NCBI RefSeq assembly: GCF_900155915.1 | Contig: NZ_FTPO01000003.1 | Coordinates: 460,867-524,866, forward strand | Direction: 5' to 3' | Length of the DNA: 64,000 nt | Source of the DNA: Microbacterium sp. RU33B | GTDB lineage: Bacteria > Actinomycetota > Actinomycetes > Actinomycetales > Microbacteriaceae | Shown here: one piece after another, positions 17,018-26,918 of the stretch | Layout of the letters: every line of letters starts with the position of its first letter | Numbering within the stretch: the stretch's first letter is position 1 | The notes under the pieces: generated by a model | Database searches by the model: none | What the model was told of the DNA's origin: nothing | Seen by the model: only the letters and a program-made list of their open reading frames with translations | Program-made: the position numbers and the translations under genes

Positions 17018-20000
17018 CTAGAGCGTGAGCGCCGTCTGCAGCAGCTCGGCCTGCTCGCGGGCGTGCACCTTCGGCGAACCGGTGGCGGGCGAGGCCGCAG
17101 CGGCACGCGTGACGCTGCGGATCGTGCGACCGTGCAGGTGCTTGACGACCTCGAGCGCGATGAAGGGCCACGCGCCCTGGTTCTCGGGCTCGTCCTGCAC
17201 CCAGACCAGCTCGGCGCCGGGGTAGCGGTCGATGACGGCGTTGAGCTCGTCGACCGGCGCCGGGTAGTACTGCTCGAGGCGCACGAGCGCGATCGCCGGG
17301 TTCGGGTTCTTCTCGAGCTCGGCCTTGAGGTCCCAGTGGATCTTTCCCGCGTGCAGCAGCACGCGCTTCACACCGGATGCCTCGAGACCGCGGTCGTCGT
17401 CGAGCACGGGCTCGAACCTGCCCGACGTGAAGTCCTCCACCGAGCTCGTGGCGCCCCGCAGGCGCAGCATCGCCTTCGGCGTGAACACGACGAGCGGGCG
17501 GCGCGGACGGGCGTAGGCCTGGCGGCGCAGCAGGTGGAAGTACGACGCAGGGGTCGACGGGCGCGCCACGGTCATGTTGTCCTGCGCGCACATCTGCAGG
17601 TAGCGCTCGATGCGCGCCGACGAGTGGTCGGGGCCCTGGCCCTCGTAGCCGTGGGGGAGGAGGAGCACGACGCCCGACTGCTGGCCCCACTTCTGGTCGG
17701 CGGCCGAGATGTACTCGTCGATGACCGACTGCGCGCCGTTGGCGAAGTCGCCGAACTGCGCCTCCCACAGCACGAGCGAGTCGGCCCGCTCCACGGAGTA
17801 CCCGTACTCGAACGCCATCGCCGCGTACTCGCTCAGCAGCGAGTCGTACACGTAGAAGCGGCCCTGGTTCTCGGAGAGGTTGGCCAGAGGCAGCCATTCC
17901 TGGCCGTTCGCCCGGTCGTGCAGGATCGAGTGGCGCTGCACGAACGTCCCGCGACGGGCATCCTGACCCGCGAGGCGCACGTTCGTGCCCTCCAGGAGCA
18001 GGGAGCCGAAGGCGAGGAGCTCGCCGAACGCCCAGTCGATCGATCCGCTGCGGCTCATCTCGAGTCGCTTCTCGAGCAGCTGCTGCAGCTTCCCGTGCAC
18101 CGTGAAGCCCTCGGGCTTGTTCACGAACGCGTCGCCGACGAGTCGCACGACCTCGGAGCCCACCCCCGTCGTCTCGGGGGCGCCTTCGGCGGGAGCGACC
18201 GCGTCGAGGTCGGTCACCACGGGCGACGAGCCGGTCTCGGCCGCGTGCGTCTCCGCGAACGCGATCTCGAGGCCGTTCTGGAAGTCCTGCTTGGCCTTCT
18301 CGTACTCCTCCTCGGTGATGTCGCCGCGACCGACGAGAGCCTCGGTGTAGAGGCGGCGCACCGAGCGCTTCGCCTCGATGAGGTTCGTCATGAGGGGCTG
18401 CGTCATCGAGGGGTCGTCGCCCTCGTTGTGTCCGCGGCGGCGGTAGCAGACGAGGTCGATCACGACGTCGCGGTGGAAGCGCTCGCGGTACGCGAACGCG
18501 ACCTGTGCGACGCGCACGACGGCCTCGGGGTCGTCGCCGTTCACGTGGAAGATCGGAGCCTGGATGGTCTTGGCGACATCCGTCGCGTACACCGACGTGC
18601 GGGCGTCGCCGGGCACCGTGGTGAAGCCCACCTGGTTGTTCACGACGACGTGCATCGTGCCGCCCGTGCGGTAGCCGCGCAGCTGCGACATCTGCAGCGT
18701 CTCGACGACGACGCCCTGGCCGGCGAAGGCCGCATCGCCGTGCACGAGGATCGGCAGCCACGAGAACGAGCCGATGGCCTTGCGGTCCTGCTTGGCGCGG
18801 ATGATGCCCTCGAGCACTCCGTCGACGGTCTCGAGGTGCGACGGGTTGGCCGCCAGGAGCACGGGGACCTCCTGGCCGCCGTCGGCGACGAAGGTGCCCT
18901 CGGTGCCGAGGTGGTACTTCACGTCTCCGGAGCCGCTCTTGCTGCCCACGGCGACGGCGCCCTCGAACTCGCGGAACACCTGGCCGTACGTCTTGCCGGC
19001 GATGTTGGTCAGCACGTTCAGGCGACCGCGGTGGGCCATGCCGATGCCGACGCCGTCGAGGCCCGCCTGGGCCGCGCCCTGGAGGATCTCGTCGAGGAGA
19101 GGGATGAGCGATTCGCCCCCTTCGAGGCTGAAGCGCTTCTGCCCGACGTACTTGGTCTGCAGGAACGTCTCGAACGCCTCGCCCTGGTTGAGCTTCTCGA
19201 GGATGCGGAGCTGCTCGTCGTGACCCGGCTTCTGGTACTTGACCTCGACGTTCTCCTGGAACCACGCGCGCTGCTCGGGATCCTGGATGTGCATGTACTC
19301 GATGCCGATCGTGCGGCAGTACGAGTCGCGCAGCACGCCGAGGATGTCGCGGAGCTTCATGACGCGCTTGCCGCCGAATCCGCCCGTGACGAACTCGCGG
19401 TCGAGGTCCCAGAACGTGAGTCCGTGGTTCTCGATCTCGAGGTCGGGGTGGGTGCGCTGCATGTACTGCAGCGGGTCGATGTCGGCCATCAGGTGGCCGC
19501 GCACGCGGAACGAGTTGATGAGCTCCTGCACGCGGGACTGCTTGTCGACGCGCTCGGCGAGGTCGACGTTGATGTCGGGTGCCCAGTGGATGGGGGCGTA
19601 GGGGATGCGGAGGGCCGCGAAGATGTCGTCGTAGAAGTCGCGCTGCCCGATGAGCAGCTCGTGCACCTTCTTGAGGAACTCGCCCGATCCCGCGCCCTGG
19701 ATGACGCGGTGGTCGTAGGTGCTCGTGAGGGTGATCGTCTTGCCGATCGCCAGCTCGTTGAGCGTCTTCGAGCTCGCGCCCTGGAACTCCGCCGGGTACT
19801 CGAGGGCGCCGGCGCCGACGATGCACCCTTGTCCCTTCATGAGGCGCGGGACCGAGTGGACGGTGCCGATGCCGCCGGGGTTGGTGAGCGAGATCGTCGT
19901 GCCCTGGAAGTCGCCGGCGGTCAGCTTGTTGTTGCGCGCGCGGGTCACGAGGTCTTCGTACGACGCGAGGAACTCGCCGAACGTGAGGGTGTCGGCGCGC

Positions 20001-20731
20001 TTGATGCTGGGCACGAGGAGCGCGCGGGTGCCGTCGGGCTTGGGGATGTCGATCGCGATGCCGAGGTTGATGTGCGCGGGAGCGACGACCGACGGCTTGC
20101 CGTCGATGTCGGCGTAGAACACGTTCTGGCTCGGGAACTCCTTGAGCGCCTGGATGATCGCCCACCCGATGAGGTGCGTGAAGCTCACCTTGCCGCCGCG
20201 CGTGCGCGACATGTGGTTGTTGATCACGATGCGGTTGTCGATCATGAGCTTCGCCGGAACGGTGCGCACGCTGGTCGCGGTGGGGACCGTGAGCGACTCG
20301 TCCATGTTGGCGGCGAGGGTCTTGGGCATGCCGCGGAGCGGCGTGACGAGGTCTTCCTCGCTGGATGCCTCACCCGCCGACGGCTGCGCCTTCGGCGCCT
20401 GCGCCGGGATCGGCTGCGCCGCGGCGGGCTTGGCCGTCGTGCGCGCGACCGGCTGCGCGCCGATGACCGGGATCGGCGCCGTCACGGGCTTCGGCTCGAC
20501 CGGGGCGGCCGACGCCGACTCGGGCTTCGACTCGGTTCCGGCGGGCGGCGCTGCGGCCGCGGCGGCATCCTTCTCGCCTGCGGAGTGGTACGTCTCGAGG
20601 ATGGGCCACCAGGCCTTGTCCACGGAGTTCTTGTCGACCTTGAACTGCTCGTAGAGTTCCTCGACGAGCCATTCGTTGGCCCCGAACTCTCCTTCGCTCG
20701 AAGTCCCGACGCCTGTCACCTGGCTCGACAC
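17018..20731 (-). CDS. kgd: Multifunctional 2-oxoglutarate dehydrogenase E1/E2 (Kgd/OdhA)
   Basis: This 1237-residue protein is the actinobacterial fusion of a succinyltransferase (E2) domain with a thiamine-diphosphate 2-oxoglutarate decarboxylase (E1). A short N-terminal segment is followed by an Ala/Pro linker (about 55-125), the E2 catalytic domain with the DHRVIQGA motif (about 125-370), and the E1 domain to the end. There is no lipoyl domain, as expected, because lipoate is provided by the pyruvate dehydrogenase E2. It runs the TCA step from 2-oxoglutarate to succinyl-CoA. The start is GTG at 20731 with GAGGAAAG upstream (20745-20752). Confidence 0.95.
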   Translation of the reverse strand: MSSQVTGVGTSSEGEFGANEWLVEELYEQFKVDKNSVDKAWWPILETYHSAGEKDAAAAAAPPAGTESKPESASAAPVEPKPVTAPIPVIGAQPVARTTAKPAAAQPIPAQAPKAQPSAGEASSEEDLVTPLRGMPKTLAANMDESLTVPTATSVRTVPAKLMIDNRIVINNHMSRTRGGKVSFTHLIGWAIIQALKEFPSQNVFYADIDGKPSVVAPAHINLGIAIDIPKPDGTRALLVPSIKRADTLTFGEFLASYEDLVTRARNNKLTAGDFQGTTISLTNPGGIGTVHSVPRLMKGQGCIVGAGALEYPAEFQGASSKTLNELAIGKTITLTSTYDHRVIQGAGSGEFLKKVHELLIGQRDFYDDIFAALRIPYAPIHWAPDINVDLAERVDKQSRVQELINSFRVRGHLMADIDPLQYMQRTHPDLEIENHGLTFWDLDREFVTGGFGGKRVMKLRDILGVLRDSYCRTIGIEYMHIQDPEQRAWFQENVEVKYQKPGHDEQLRILEKLNQGEAFETFLQTKYVGQKRFSLEGGESLIPLLDEILQGAAQAGLDGVGIGMAHRGRLNVLTNIAGKTYGQVFREFEGAVAVGSKSGSGDVKYHLGTEGTFVADGGQEVPVLLAANPSHLETVDGVLEGIIRAKQDRKAIGSFSWLPILVHGDAAFAGQGVVVETLQMSQLRGYRTGGTMHVVVNNQVGFTTVPGDARTSVYATDVAKTIQAPIFHVNGDDPEAVVRVAQVAFAYRERFHRDVVIDLVCYRRRGHNEGDDPSMTQPLMTNLIEAKRSVRRLYTEALVGRGDITEEEYEKAKQDFQNGLEIAFAETHAAETGSSPVVTDLDAVAPAEGAPETTGVGSEVVRLVGDAFVNKPEGFTVHGKLQQLLEKRLEMSRSGSIDWAFGELLAFGSLLLEGTNVRLAGQDARRGTFVQRHSILHDRANGQEWLPLANLSENQGRFYVYDSLLSEYAAMAFEYGYSVERADSLVLWEAQFGDFANGAQSVIDEYISAADQKWGQQSGVVLLLPHGYEGQGPDHSSARIERYLQMCAQDNMTVARPSTPASYFHLLRRQAYARPRRPLVVFTPKAMLRLRGATSSVEDFTSGRFEPVLDDDRGLEASGVKRVLLHAGKIHWDLKAELEKNPNPAIALVRLEQYYPAPVDELNAVIDRYPGAELVWVQDEPENQGAWPFIALEVVKHLHGRTIRSVTRAAAASPATGSPKVHAREQAELLQTALTL

Positions 20732-20872
20732 GCCCGATCGCCTGCTTTCCTCAGTGAAGATTGGAGAACGTGCGGGGCTGGATCACGCCCACACGCACGA
20801 CTGCTAAGCCTAACCCAGTCTGCGGCACGCCTCCCTGGGAGACCAGGCGGAGCGCGGCACGATCGCGCATCA

Positions 20873-20901
20873 CTTTCCCCCCAGGAAAGAATCACTAGCC
20901 T
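20873..20901 (+). promoter_or_regulatory. guaB1 leaderless promoter with inverted repeat
   Basis: TAGCCT (20896-20901) ends 6 nt before the GTG start. CTTTCC (20873-20878) and GGAAAG (20884-20889) form a dyad across the -35/spacer region, and ATCACT is repeated directly on both sides. A repressor bound here would block transcription. Confidence 0.5.
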
Positions 20902-20907
20902 TATCGC

Positions 20908-22365
20908 GTGGAATTCTATGGTGAGCAGCCCGTCGTCGACCTGACCTACTCCGACGTCTTCCTCGTCCCCCGGCGATCCGCGATCACGAGCCGTCTCGAT
21001 GTCGACCTCGCCCCGCGCGACGGCAGCACGGCGACGATCCCGATCGTCTCGGCGAACATGAACTCGGTCACCGGACCCCGGCTCGCCGCGACCCTCGCGC
21101 GCCGCGGCGGTCTCGGTGTGCTCCCGCAGGACATGCCGCTGCAGGATCTCGACGCCGCGATCCGCTGGGTGAAGGATCAGCCCGTCCCGTGGGACACCCC
21201 GATCGTGCTGCCCCCGTCGGCGACCGTGGCCGAGGCCGCGCGCCTGCTTCCTCCGACCGAGGGGCACGGCATCGTCGTCGCCGAGGCATCCGGCGCCGGA
21301 CTGAGGATCGACGACGTCCTCGGCATCGTCCCCGCCACGCGACTGGGCACCGCCCTCCCCGACGCGCGCCTGGGCGACCTCGCCCGCGGGCGGACCGCGT
21401 CGATCGACGCCGACGACGTCGAGACCGCGCGCCACGCGTTCGACCTCCTCGTCGCGACGGGCGCCGAGACGGTCTGCGTTCTGCACCACGGGTTCGTGGT
21501 CGGCACCCTCTCGCGCCGCAGCGCCCTGCGCTCGACGCTGTACCGTCCCGCCGTCGACGCGGACGGACGCCTCATCGTCGCCGCCGCCGTCGGCATCAAC
21601 GGCGACGTTGCCGCGAAGGCGAAGGCGCTCGCGGCGGCCGGCGTGGACGTTCTCGTCGTCGACACGGCGCACGGGCACCAGGAGGGGATGCTGCGTGCGC
21701 TGCGCGCCGTCGGCGACCTCGACCTCGGCATCCCGATCGCCGCCGGCAACATCGTCACGGCGGAGGGCGTACATGATCTGGTCTCCTCGGGCGCCACGAT
21801 CCTCAAGGTCGGTGTCGGTCCCGGCGCGATGTGCACGACGCGCATGATGACCGCCGTCGGGCGGCCGCAGTTCTCCGCCGTGCTCGAGACGGCGGAGGCC
21901 GCGCGCATCATGGGGGCGCACGTGTGGGCCGACGGTGGTGTGCGATACCCCCGCGACGTGGCCCTCGCGCTGGCGGCAGGAGCGGCATCCGTCATGATCG
22001 GCTCGTGGTTCGCCGGCACGATCGAGGCGCCGGGCGAGCTGCTGGCCGACGACGCCGGACGCGTCTACAAGGAATCGTGGGGGATGGCCTCGACCAAGGC
22101 CGTGCACGAACGGTTCGGCCGCCTCGACCCGTACGAGCTCGCGCGCAAGGAGCTGTTCGCCGAGGGCATCTCGTCGTCGAAGATCTACCTCGATCCGCTG
22201 CGGCCCGGGCTGGAGGACCTGCTCGACATGATCACGTCGGGCGTGCGGTCGTCGTTCACGTATGCGGGCGCGACGACGGTGCCGGAGTTCCACGACCGCG
22301 CGCACGTCGGGCTGCAGTCCGCCGCCGGCTACGAAGAGGGCAAGGCGCTCCCCGTCAGCTGGTGA
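20908..22365 (+). CDS. guaB1: GuaB1-family GMP reductase (IMPDH-related, CBS domain)
   Basis: This 485-residue IMPDH/GMPR barrel protein is of the GuaB1 type, shown in mycobacteria to be a GMP reductase with a CBS domain. The catalytic cysteine lies in GVGPGAMCTTR, and a CBS pair interrupts the barrel at about residues 90-210 and may bind nucleotides. It would return GMP to IMP in purine salvage. The GTG start at 20908 is fixed by a -10 box 6 nt upstream. It is divergent from kgd with 176 bp between. Confidence 0.9.
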   Translation: MEFYGEQPVVDLTYSDVFLVPRRSAITSRLDVDLAPRDGSTATIPIVSANMNSVTGPRLAATLARRGGLGVLPQDMPLQDLDAAIRWVKDQPVPWDTPIVLPPSATVAEAARLLPPTEGHGIVVAEASGAGLRIDDVLGIVPATRLGTALPDARLGDLARGRTASIDADDVETARHAFDLLVATGAETVCVLHHGFVVGTLSRRSALRSTLYRPAVDADGRLIVAAAVGINGDVAAKAKALAAAGVDVLVVDTAHGHQEGMLRALRAVGDLDLGIPIAAGNIVTAEGVHDLVSSGATILKVGVGPGAMCTTRMMTAVGRPQFSAVLETAEAARIMGAHVWADGGVRYPRDVALALAAGAASVMIGSWFAGTIEAPGELLADDAGRVYKESWGMASTKAVHERFGRLDPYELARKELFAEGISSSKIYLDPLRPGLEDLLDMITSGVRSSFTYAGATTVPEFHDRAHVGLQSAAGYEEGKALPVSW

Positions 22366-22422
22366 GCGGGATGCCGGCTCCCGGCGGAGGCCGCGGACGG
22401 GTGCCGTAGACTGTTCAGCCTG

Positions 22423-22491
22423 ATGGACGACCCTCCCAGTTGCAGACGCTCGCCCCACCGACCCGCCCCTGTGAACGGGGGTGATGCGTGA
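22423..22491 (+). CDS. Proline-rich leader peptide candidate (uORF) before CNNM gene
   Basis: An ATG at 22423 opens a 22-codon frame starting MDDPP and containing five prolines and four arginines. Its TGA stop (22489-22491) overlaps the ATG of the transporter gene. TAGACT (22407-22412) is a -10 candidate 10 nt upstream. CCCC (22466-22469) inside the frame can pair with GGGG (22477-22480), the Shine-Dalgarno of the next gene. Acidic, proline-rich leaders regulate magnesium transporters elsewhere. Translation is inferred, not shown. Confidence 0.4.
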   Translation: MDDPPSCRRSPHRPAPVNGGDA

Positions 22492-23816
22492 TGGATTACG
22501 TCATGTTGGGCGTGGGGCTCCTGCTCATCGTCGGAACCGGTCTCTTCGTCGCGTCCGAGTTCGCCCTCGTGAACCTCGATCGGGCCGACCTCGAAGCACG
22601 CCGCGAACGCGGTGAGACGCGACTGGCGATGACGATCGCGGCGCTGAAGATCACCTCGACGCACCTCTCCAGCGCGCAGCTCGGCATCACGCTGACGACG
22701 CTGCTGACCGGATACACGATGGAGCCCGCGTTCTCGCGGCTCCTCTCGCCGGTGCTGACCTCGTGGGGGATGCCGGCGGGCCTCGTGAGCCCGATCGCGA
22801 CGATCGTCGCGATCACGATCGCGACGGTCCTGTCGATGATCCTCGGCGAGCTCGTCCCGAAGAACTTCGCCCTCGCGCTGCCGCGCCAGACGGCCAAGCT
22901 CGTCATCCCGTTCCAGACCGCGTTCACCGCGGTGTTCCGCCCCGCCATCGTGGTGCTCAACGGCAGCGCCAACGGCGTGCTCCGCTCCTTCGGCATCGAG
23001 CCGAAGGAGGAGCTGTCGGGCGCGCGCACCGCGGAGGAGCTCTCCAGCCTCGTGCGCCGCTCGGCGAGCGCCGGCGTGCTCGAAGAGGACACGGCATCCC
23101 TCCTCGACCGCAGCCTCACGTTCGCGCGCCTCACCGCCGCCGACGTCATGACGCCCCGCCCGAGCCTGCACGCCGTGCAGGCCGGCGACTCCGCGGACGA
23201 CATCATCCAGCTCGCCCGCCGCACCGGCCACAGCCGCTTCCCGGTCTACGACGACGACATGGACGACATCGTCGGCGTCGTGCACCTGAAGGCCGCCGTC
23301 GGCGTGCCCCGCGATCGCCGCGCCGACGTCCCGGCGATGGCGCTCGCGACCGAGCCGCTGCGCGTGCCCGAGGCGGTGCACCTCGACGGGCTCCTGTCCG
23401 AGCTGCGCGCCCGCGGCTACCAGATGGCCGTCGTCGTCGACGAGTACGGCGGCACCGCCGGTGTCGCGACCCTCGAAGACCTCGTGGAGGAGATCGTCGG
23501 GGAAGTCCTCGACGAGCACGACCGCCGCCAGGCCGGGGTCGTCCGCTCGGCGGACGGCGTCGTCTTCCCGGCGGATCTCCGCCCCGACGAAGTGCTCGAC
23601 CGCACCGGCATCCGTGTGCCCGAGGGCGATGTCTACGACACCGTCGGCGGCTACGTCATGAGCGTGCTGGAGCGCATCCCCACCACCGGCGACACCGTCG
23701 AGATCGACGACGGCACCCTCGAGGTGCAGCGCATGGACGGCCGCCGCGTCGACCGCGTGAGGTTCACTCCGAAGCCTGTGCCGGACACGAACGAAGGGGG
23801 TGAGCGTGATGAGTGA
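22491..23816 (+). CDS. CNNM/HlyC-CorC family transporter with CBS pair (first)
   Basis: This 441-residue protein has an N-terminal DUF21/CNNM membrane domain of four hydrophobic segments containing GELVPKN, a cytoplasmic CBS pair (about 195-335), and a C-terminal CorC_HlyC domain (about 350-430). Family members are linked to magnesium or cobalt efflux. ATG 22491 is preferred over GTG 22488 because GGGGG lies at better spacing. It overlaps the second CNNM gene by 8 bp, and the two membrane proteins probably act together. Confidence 0.88.
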   Translation: MDYVMLGVGLLLIVGTGLFVASEFALVNLDRADLEARRERGETRLAMTIAALKITSTHLSSAQLGITLTTLLTGYTMEPAFSRLLSPVLTSWGMPAGLVSPIATIVAITIATVLSMILGELVPKNFALALPRQTAKLVIPFQTAFTAVFRPAIVVLNGSANGVLRSFGIEPKEELSGARTAEELSSLVRRSASAGVLEEDTASLLDRSLTFARLTAADVMTPRPSLHAVQAGDSADDIIQLARRTGHSRFPVYDDDMDDIVGVVHLKAAVGVPRDRRADVPAMALATEPLRVPEAVHLDGLLSELRARGYQMAVVVDEYGGTAGVATLEDLVEEIVGEVLDEHDRRQAGVVRSADGVVFPADLRPDEVLDRTGIRVPEGDVYDTVGGYVMSVLERIPTTGDTVEIDDGTLEVQRMDGRRVDRVRFTPKPVPDTNEGGERDE

Positions 23817-24867
23817 TTGGGCAGGAATCGCCTGGCTGTTCGTGCTGCTCATCGCCAACGCCTTCTTCGTCGGCGCCGAGTTCGCCGTCATCTCCGCGCG
23901 GCGCTCTCAGATCGAGCCGCTCGCCGAGAAGGGCTCCCGCTCGGCGAAGACCGCGCTGTACGCGATGGAGCATGCGACGCTCATGCTGGCCACGAGCCAG
24001 CTCGGCATCACGATCTGCTCGCTGCTGATCCTGAACGTCTCCGAGCCGGCCATCCACCACCTGCTCGCCGTGCCGCTGGGACTCACGGGATGGAGCTACG
24101 CCGTCATCGACGTCGTCGCGTTCATCATCGCGCTGCTGATCGTGTCGTACCTGCACGTCGTGTTCGGCGAGATGGTGCCCAAGAACCTCGCGTTCTCGGT
24201 GCCCGACCGCGCTGTGCTCATGCTCGCGACTCCGCTCGTGTGGGTGTCGAAGGTGTTCTACCCGGTGATCGCCTCGCTCAACTGGATCGCGAACCACGTG
24301 CTGCGTCTGTTCAAGGTCGAGCCGAAGGACGAGGCGGCCTCGACCTTCACCCTCGAAGAGGTGACGACGATCGTCAACCAGTCCCGCATCGAAGGCGTCC
24401 TCAACGACCTCTCCGGCACGGTGGCTGCGGCTGTGGAGTTCACCGACAAGAAGGCGAAGGATGTCGCGGTGCCCCTGGCCGACCTCGTCACCCTGCCGGA
24501 GAACACGACGCCCGACGAGATCGAGCGTGCCGTCGCCAAGCACGGCTTCTCGCGCTACGTGATCGTGGATGCCGAGGGGCAGCCGCTCGGATACGTGCAC
24601 CTCAAGGACGTCCTGCGGGCGGCCGAGGGTCCGGATGCCGCGGACGACGTCGCCGAGCCGATCGCGTCGAAGCGCATCCACCACATGGTGTCGGTGCTGG
24701 AGACGACCGATCTCGAGGACGTGCTCGCCCTCATGCGCCGCGCGGGTCGTCACCTGGCCCAGGTGCGCGACCTCGACGGCCGCACGACCGCGGTGCTGTT
24801 CCTCGAGGACATCATCGAGGAGCTCGTCGGCGAAGTGCAGGACGCGACCAGGCGCCGCGCGTACTGA
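23809..24867 (+). CDS. CNNM/HlyC-CorC family transporter (second, short form)
   Basis: This 352-residue paralogue has the CNNM membrane domain with GEMVPKN and a CBS pair, but ends right after the CBS region and lacks the CorC_HlyC domain of its upstream partner. The ATG at 23809 follows AAGGGGG at 8 nt; a GTG at 23800 is an alternative. The tandem long/short arrangement is common in actinobacteria and suggests a heteromeric ion transporter. A strong hairpin follows. Confidence 0.87.
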   Translation: MSDWAGIAWLFVLLIANAFFVGAEFAVISARRSQIEPLAEKGSRSAKTALYAMEHATLMLATSQLGITICSLLILNVSEPAIHHLLAVPLGLTGWSYAVIDVVAFIIALLIVSYLHVVFGEMVPKNLAFSVPDRAVLMLATPLVWVSKVFYPVIASLNWIANHVLRLFKVEPKDEAASTFTLEEVTTIVNQSRIEGVLNDLSGTVAAAVEFTDKKAKDVAVPLADLVTLPENTTPDEIERAVAKHGFSRYVIVDAEGQPLGYVHLKDVLRAAEGPDAADDVAEPIASKRIHHMVSVLETTDLEDVLALMRRAGRHLAQVRDLDGRTTAVLFLEDIIEELVGEVQDATRRRAY

Positions 24868-24877
24868 CGACGACACG

Positions 24878-24913
24878 TGAAGCGCCTCGGGCCGATGGGC
24901 CCGAGGCGCTTCA
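24878..24913. terminator. Bidirectional hairpin terminator
   Basis: A perfect 16-bp stem (24878-24893 with 24898-24913) with a 4-nt loop starts 10 bp after the second CNNM gene and ends 17 bp before the convergent flavin oxidoreductase stop. It can serve both. Confidence 0.85.
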
Positions 24914-24930
24914 TCGTTCCGCTCCGCCGG

Positions 24931-26001
24931 TCAGCGGCGACGGCGGGCGCGCACGTACTGCGCCGGCCAGTAGTCGAGCGACTCGTCGAGATCGACCGAC
25001 GCGCGCAGGCCGAAGTGGGGATCGCGCAGCCACTCTCGTCCCGACATGATCGCGTCGGCGTCGCCGGCGGCGAGGATCGACTCGGCCTGCAGGCCGTCGT
25101 CGATGAGCCCGACGGCGTTGACCGGCACGTCCGCCTCGCGGCGCACGTGCGCGGCGAGGGCGACCTGGTAGCCCGGGCCGACCGCGATCTTCTGGTGGGC
25201 GACGAGGCCGCCGCTGGAGATGTCGAAGAAGTCGGCGCCCCGGTCGGCCGCCCAGCGAGCCACCGTCGCGGTCTCCTCGATGGTCCATCCGCCCTCGGCC
25301 CAGTCGGTTCCCGAGAACCGCACGAACAGCGGGGCGTCCGCCGCGACGCGTCGTACGGCGTCCACGACGCGCAGGAGCAGGCGCGCGCGGTTCTCCAGCG
25401 ACCCGCCGTACTCGTCGTCGCGGCGGTTGCTCAGCGGAGAGAGGAACTGGTGCAGGAGGTAGCCGTGTGCGGCGTGGATCTCGAGCACCTCGAACCCGGC
25501 ATCCAGCGCGCGCTGCGCCGCGGCGGCGAAGTCGTCGACGACGGCGTCGATGCCGGCGGCGTCGAGCGCCTGCGGTACGGCGTAGCCCTCGTAGGCCACC
25601 GCCGACGGCGCGACCGCCTGCCACCCTCCGTCGGCGACCGGCACGGTGCCGTCTTTTCCGAGGAGCGGCGACCACGTCGAGGCCTTCCGGCCCGCGTGGG
25701 CCAGCTGGATGCCTGCGACGGCGCCGCGGCTGCGGATCGCCGCCACGATCGGCACCCAGGCGTCGCGCTGCGCGTCGCTCCAGATGCCCGTGTCCTGCGG
25801 CGAGATGCGGCCCTCGGGCGACACGGCGGTCGCTTCCGCCATCACGAGGCCGGCGCCGCCGGACGCGAACTGGGCCAGGTGGGTGTGGTGCCACTCCTGC
25901 GGCATCCCGTCGACGGCGCTGTACTGGCACATCGGCGCCACCCAGAGGCGGTTGCGCAGCGTGACGGCGCGGATCGTGGTGGGCGTGAACAGCAGGCTCA
26001 T
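24931..26001 (-). CDS. NADH:flavin oxidoreductase (old yellow enzyme, YqjM/NamA type)
   Basis: This 356-residue TIM-barrel flavoenzyme reduces activated C=C bonds using NAD(P)H. C25 in VAPMCQYSA is the flavin-tuning cysteine typical of the YqjM subclass, and the HAAHGYLLHQFLSPLSN segment and catalytic HAGRK region are intact. The natural substrate is unknown, and roles in electrophile detoxification are common. It is divergent from nnrD with 34 bp between starts. Confidence 0.92.
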   Translation of the reverse strand: MSLLFTPTTIRAVTLRNRLWVAPMCQYSAVDGMPQEWHHTHLAQFASGGAGLVMAEATAVSPEGRISPQDTGIWSDAQRDAWVPIVAAIRSRGAVAGIQLAHAGRKASTWSPLLGKDGTVPVADGGWQAVAPSAVAYEGYAVPQALDAAGIDAVVDDFAAAAQRALDAGFEVLEIHAAHGYLLHQFLSPLSNRRDDEYGGSLENRARLLLRVVDAVRRVAADAPLFVRFSGTDWAEGGWTIEETATVARWAADRGADFFDISSGGLVAHQKIAVGPGYQVALAAHVRREADVPVNAVGLIDDGLQAESILAAGDADAIMSGREWLRDPHFGLRASVDLDESLDYWPAQYVRARRRR

Positions 26002-26035
26002 GTCTGTGGCTCCGACGGGGATAGGGTGTGGCGGT

Positions 26036-26887
26036 GTGGGTGAATCGGTGAGGGTGGCCGGATGGACGCGGGCGGACGCGGCTCGCGCCCTCCAGACGCC
26101 AACCGCGTCCGACGACAAGTATTCCCGAGGAGTCATAGGCCTCCGGACCGGCTCCGACGCGTATCCCGGTGCCGCCGTCCTCGGCGTCGAAGCGGCCTGG
26201 CGCACGGGCGTCGGCATGGTCCGCTATCTCGGCCCCGACCGCGCGACGGCGCTCGTGCTCCAGCGCCGCCCCGAGACCGTCGCGGCCTCCGGCCGCGTTC
26301 AGGCCTGGGTGATCGGCTCGGGGACCGATGCGGCGCACCGCACGGATGCCGAGACCGGGGCGCTGCAGGAGCTGCTCGCCGGCGAGGTGCCCGTCGTCGT
26401 GGACGCGGGGGCGCTCGACCTGGCGCCGGGCGCCGCCGCCCCCCTCATCGTGACGCCGCACGCGCGCGAGCTCCTTCGTCTGCGCGAAGCGCTCGGGCTC
26501 ACCCGATCGGAGGGCGACCGCATCGCCGACGCGCGCGAGACGGCGGTGGCTCTCGGCGCGACGGTGCTGCTCAAGGGATCCGACACGATCGTCGCCGCCC
26601 CGACCGGGTGGACAACGGTCGTGTCGGCCGCGACGCCGTGGCTCGCGACCGCCGGCACCGGCGATGTGCTCGGGGGAGTGATCGGAGCCCTCGTAGCAGG
26701 TGCGGCCGCGCGCGGCGAGGCGCCGGATGCCGAGGCGCTCGGCCGGCTCGCGGCATCCGGTGCCTGGGTGCACGGCCGCGCGGGGGCGACGGCGGCGGCA
26801 TCCGTCGGCCACGGGGGCGGACCCGTGACGGCGCTCGACGTCGCCGAGGCGGTGCCCCGCGTGGTCGCCGACCTGCTCGCACGCTAG
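26036..26887 (+). CDS. nnrD: ADP-dependent NAD(P)H-hydrate dehydratase
   Basis: This 283-residue ribokinase-fold enzyme repairs hydrated NAD(P)H using ADP. Conserved segments are IVTPHARELLRL, LLKGSDTIVAAP and the nucleotide loop TAGTGDVLGG. The epimerase half (NnrE), fused in many bacteria, is absent here. The start is not certain: GTG at 26036 lies 8 nt after TAGGGT (26022-26027), and a GTG at 26048 is the alternative. Confidence 0.87.
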   Translation: MGESVRVAGWTRADAARALQTPTASDDKYSRGVIGLRTGSDAYPGAAVLGVEAAWRTGVGMVRYLGPDRATALVLQRRPETVAASGRVQAWVIGSGTDAAHRTDAETGALQELLAGEVPVVVDAGALDLAPGAAAPLIVTPHARELLRLREALGLTRSEGDRIADARETAVALGATVLLKGSDTIVAAPTGWTTVVSAATPWLATAGTGDVLGGVIGALVAGAAARGEAPDAEALGRLAASGAWVHGRAGATAAASVGHGGGPVTALDVAEAVPRVVADLLAR

Positions 26888-26918
26888 GCGGCCCTGCGCC
26901 CGACCGTAGGATGGGCTC

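Noticed and set aside
16532..20944. Very long open frame on the plus strand, about 1470 codons, opposite kgd
   Set aside because: It mirrors the codon structure of kgd, is rich in Arg/Asp/Val/Glu/Leu, and matches no family. It is the usual antisense shadow in high-GC DNA.
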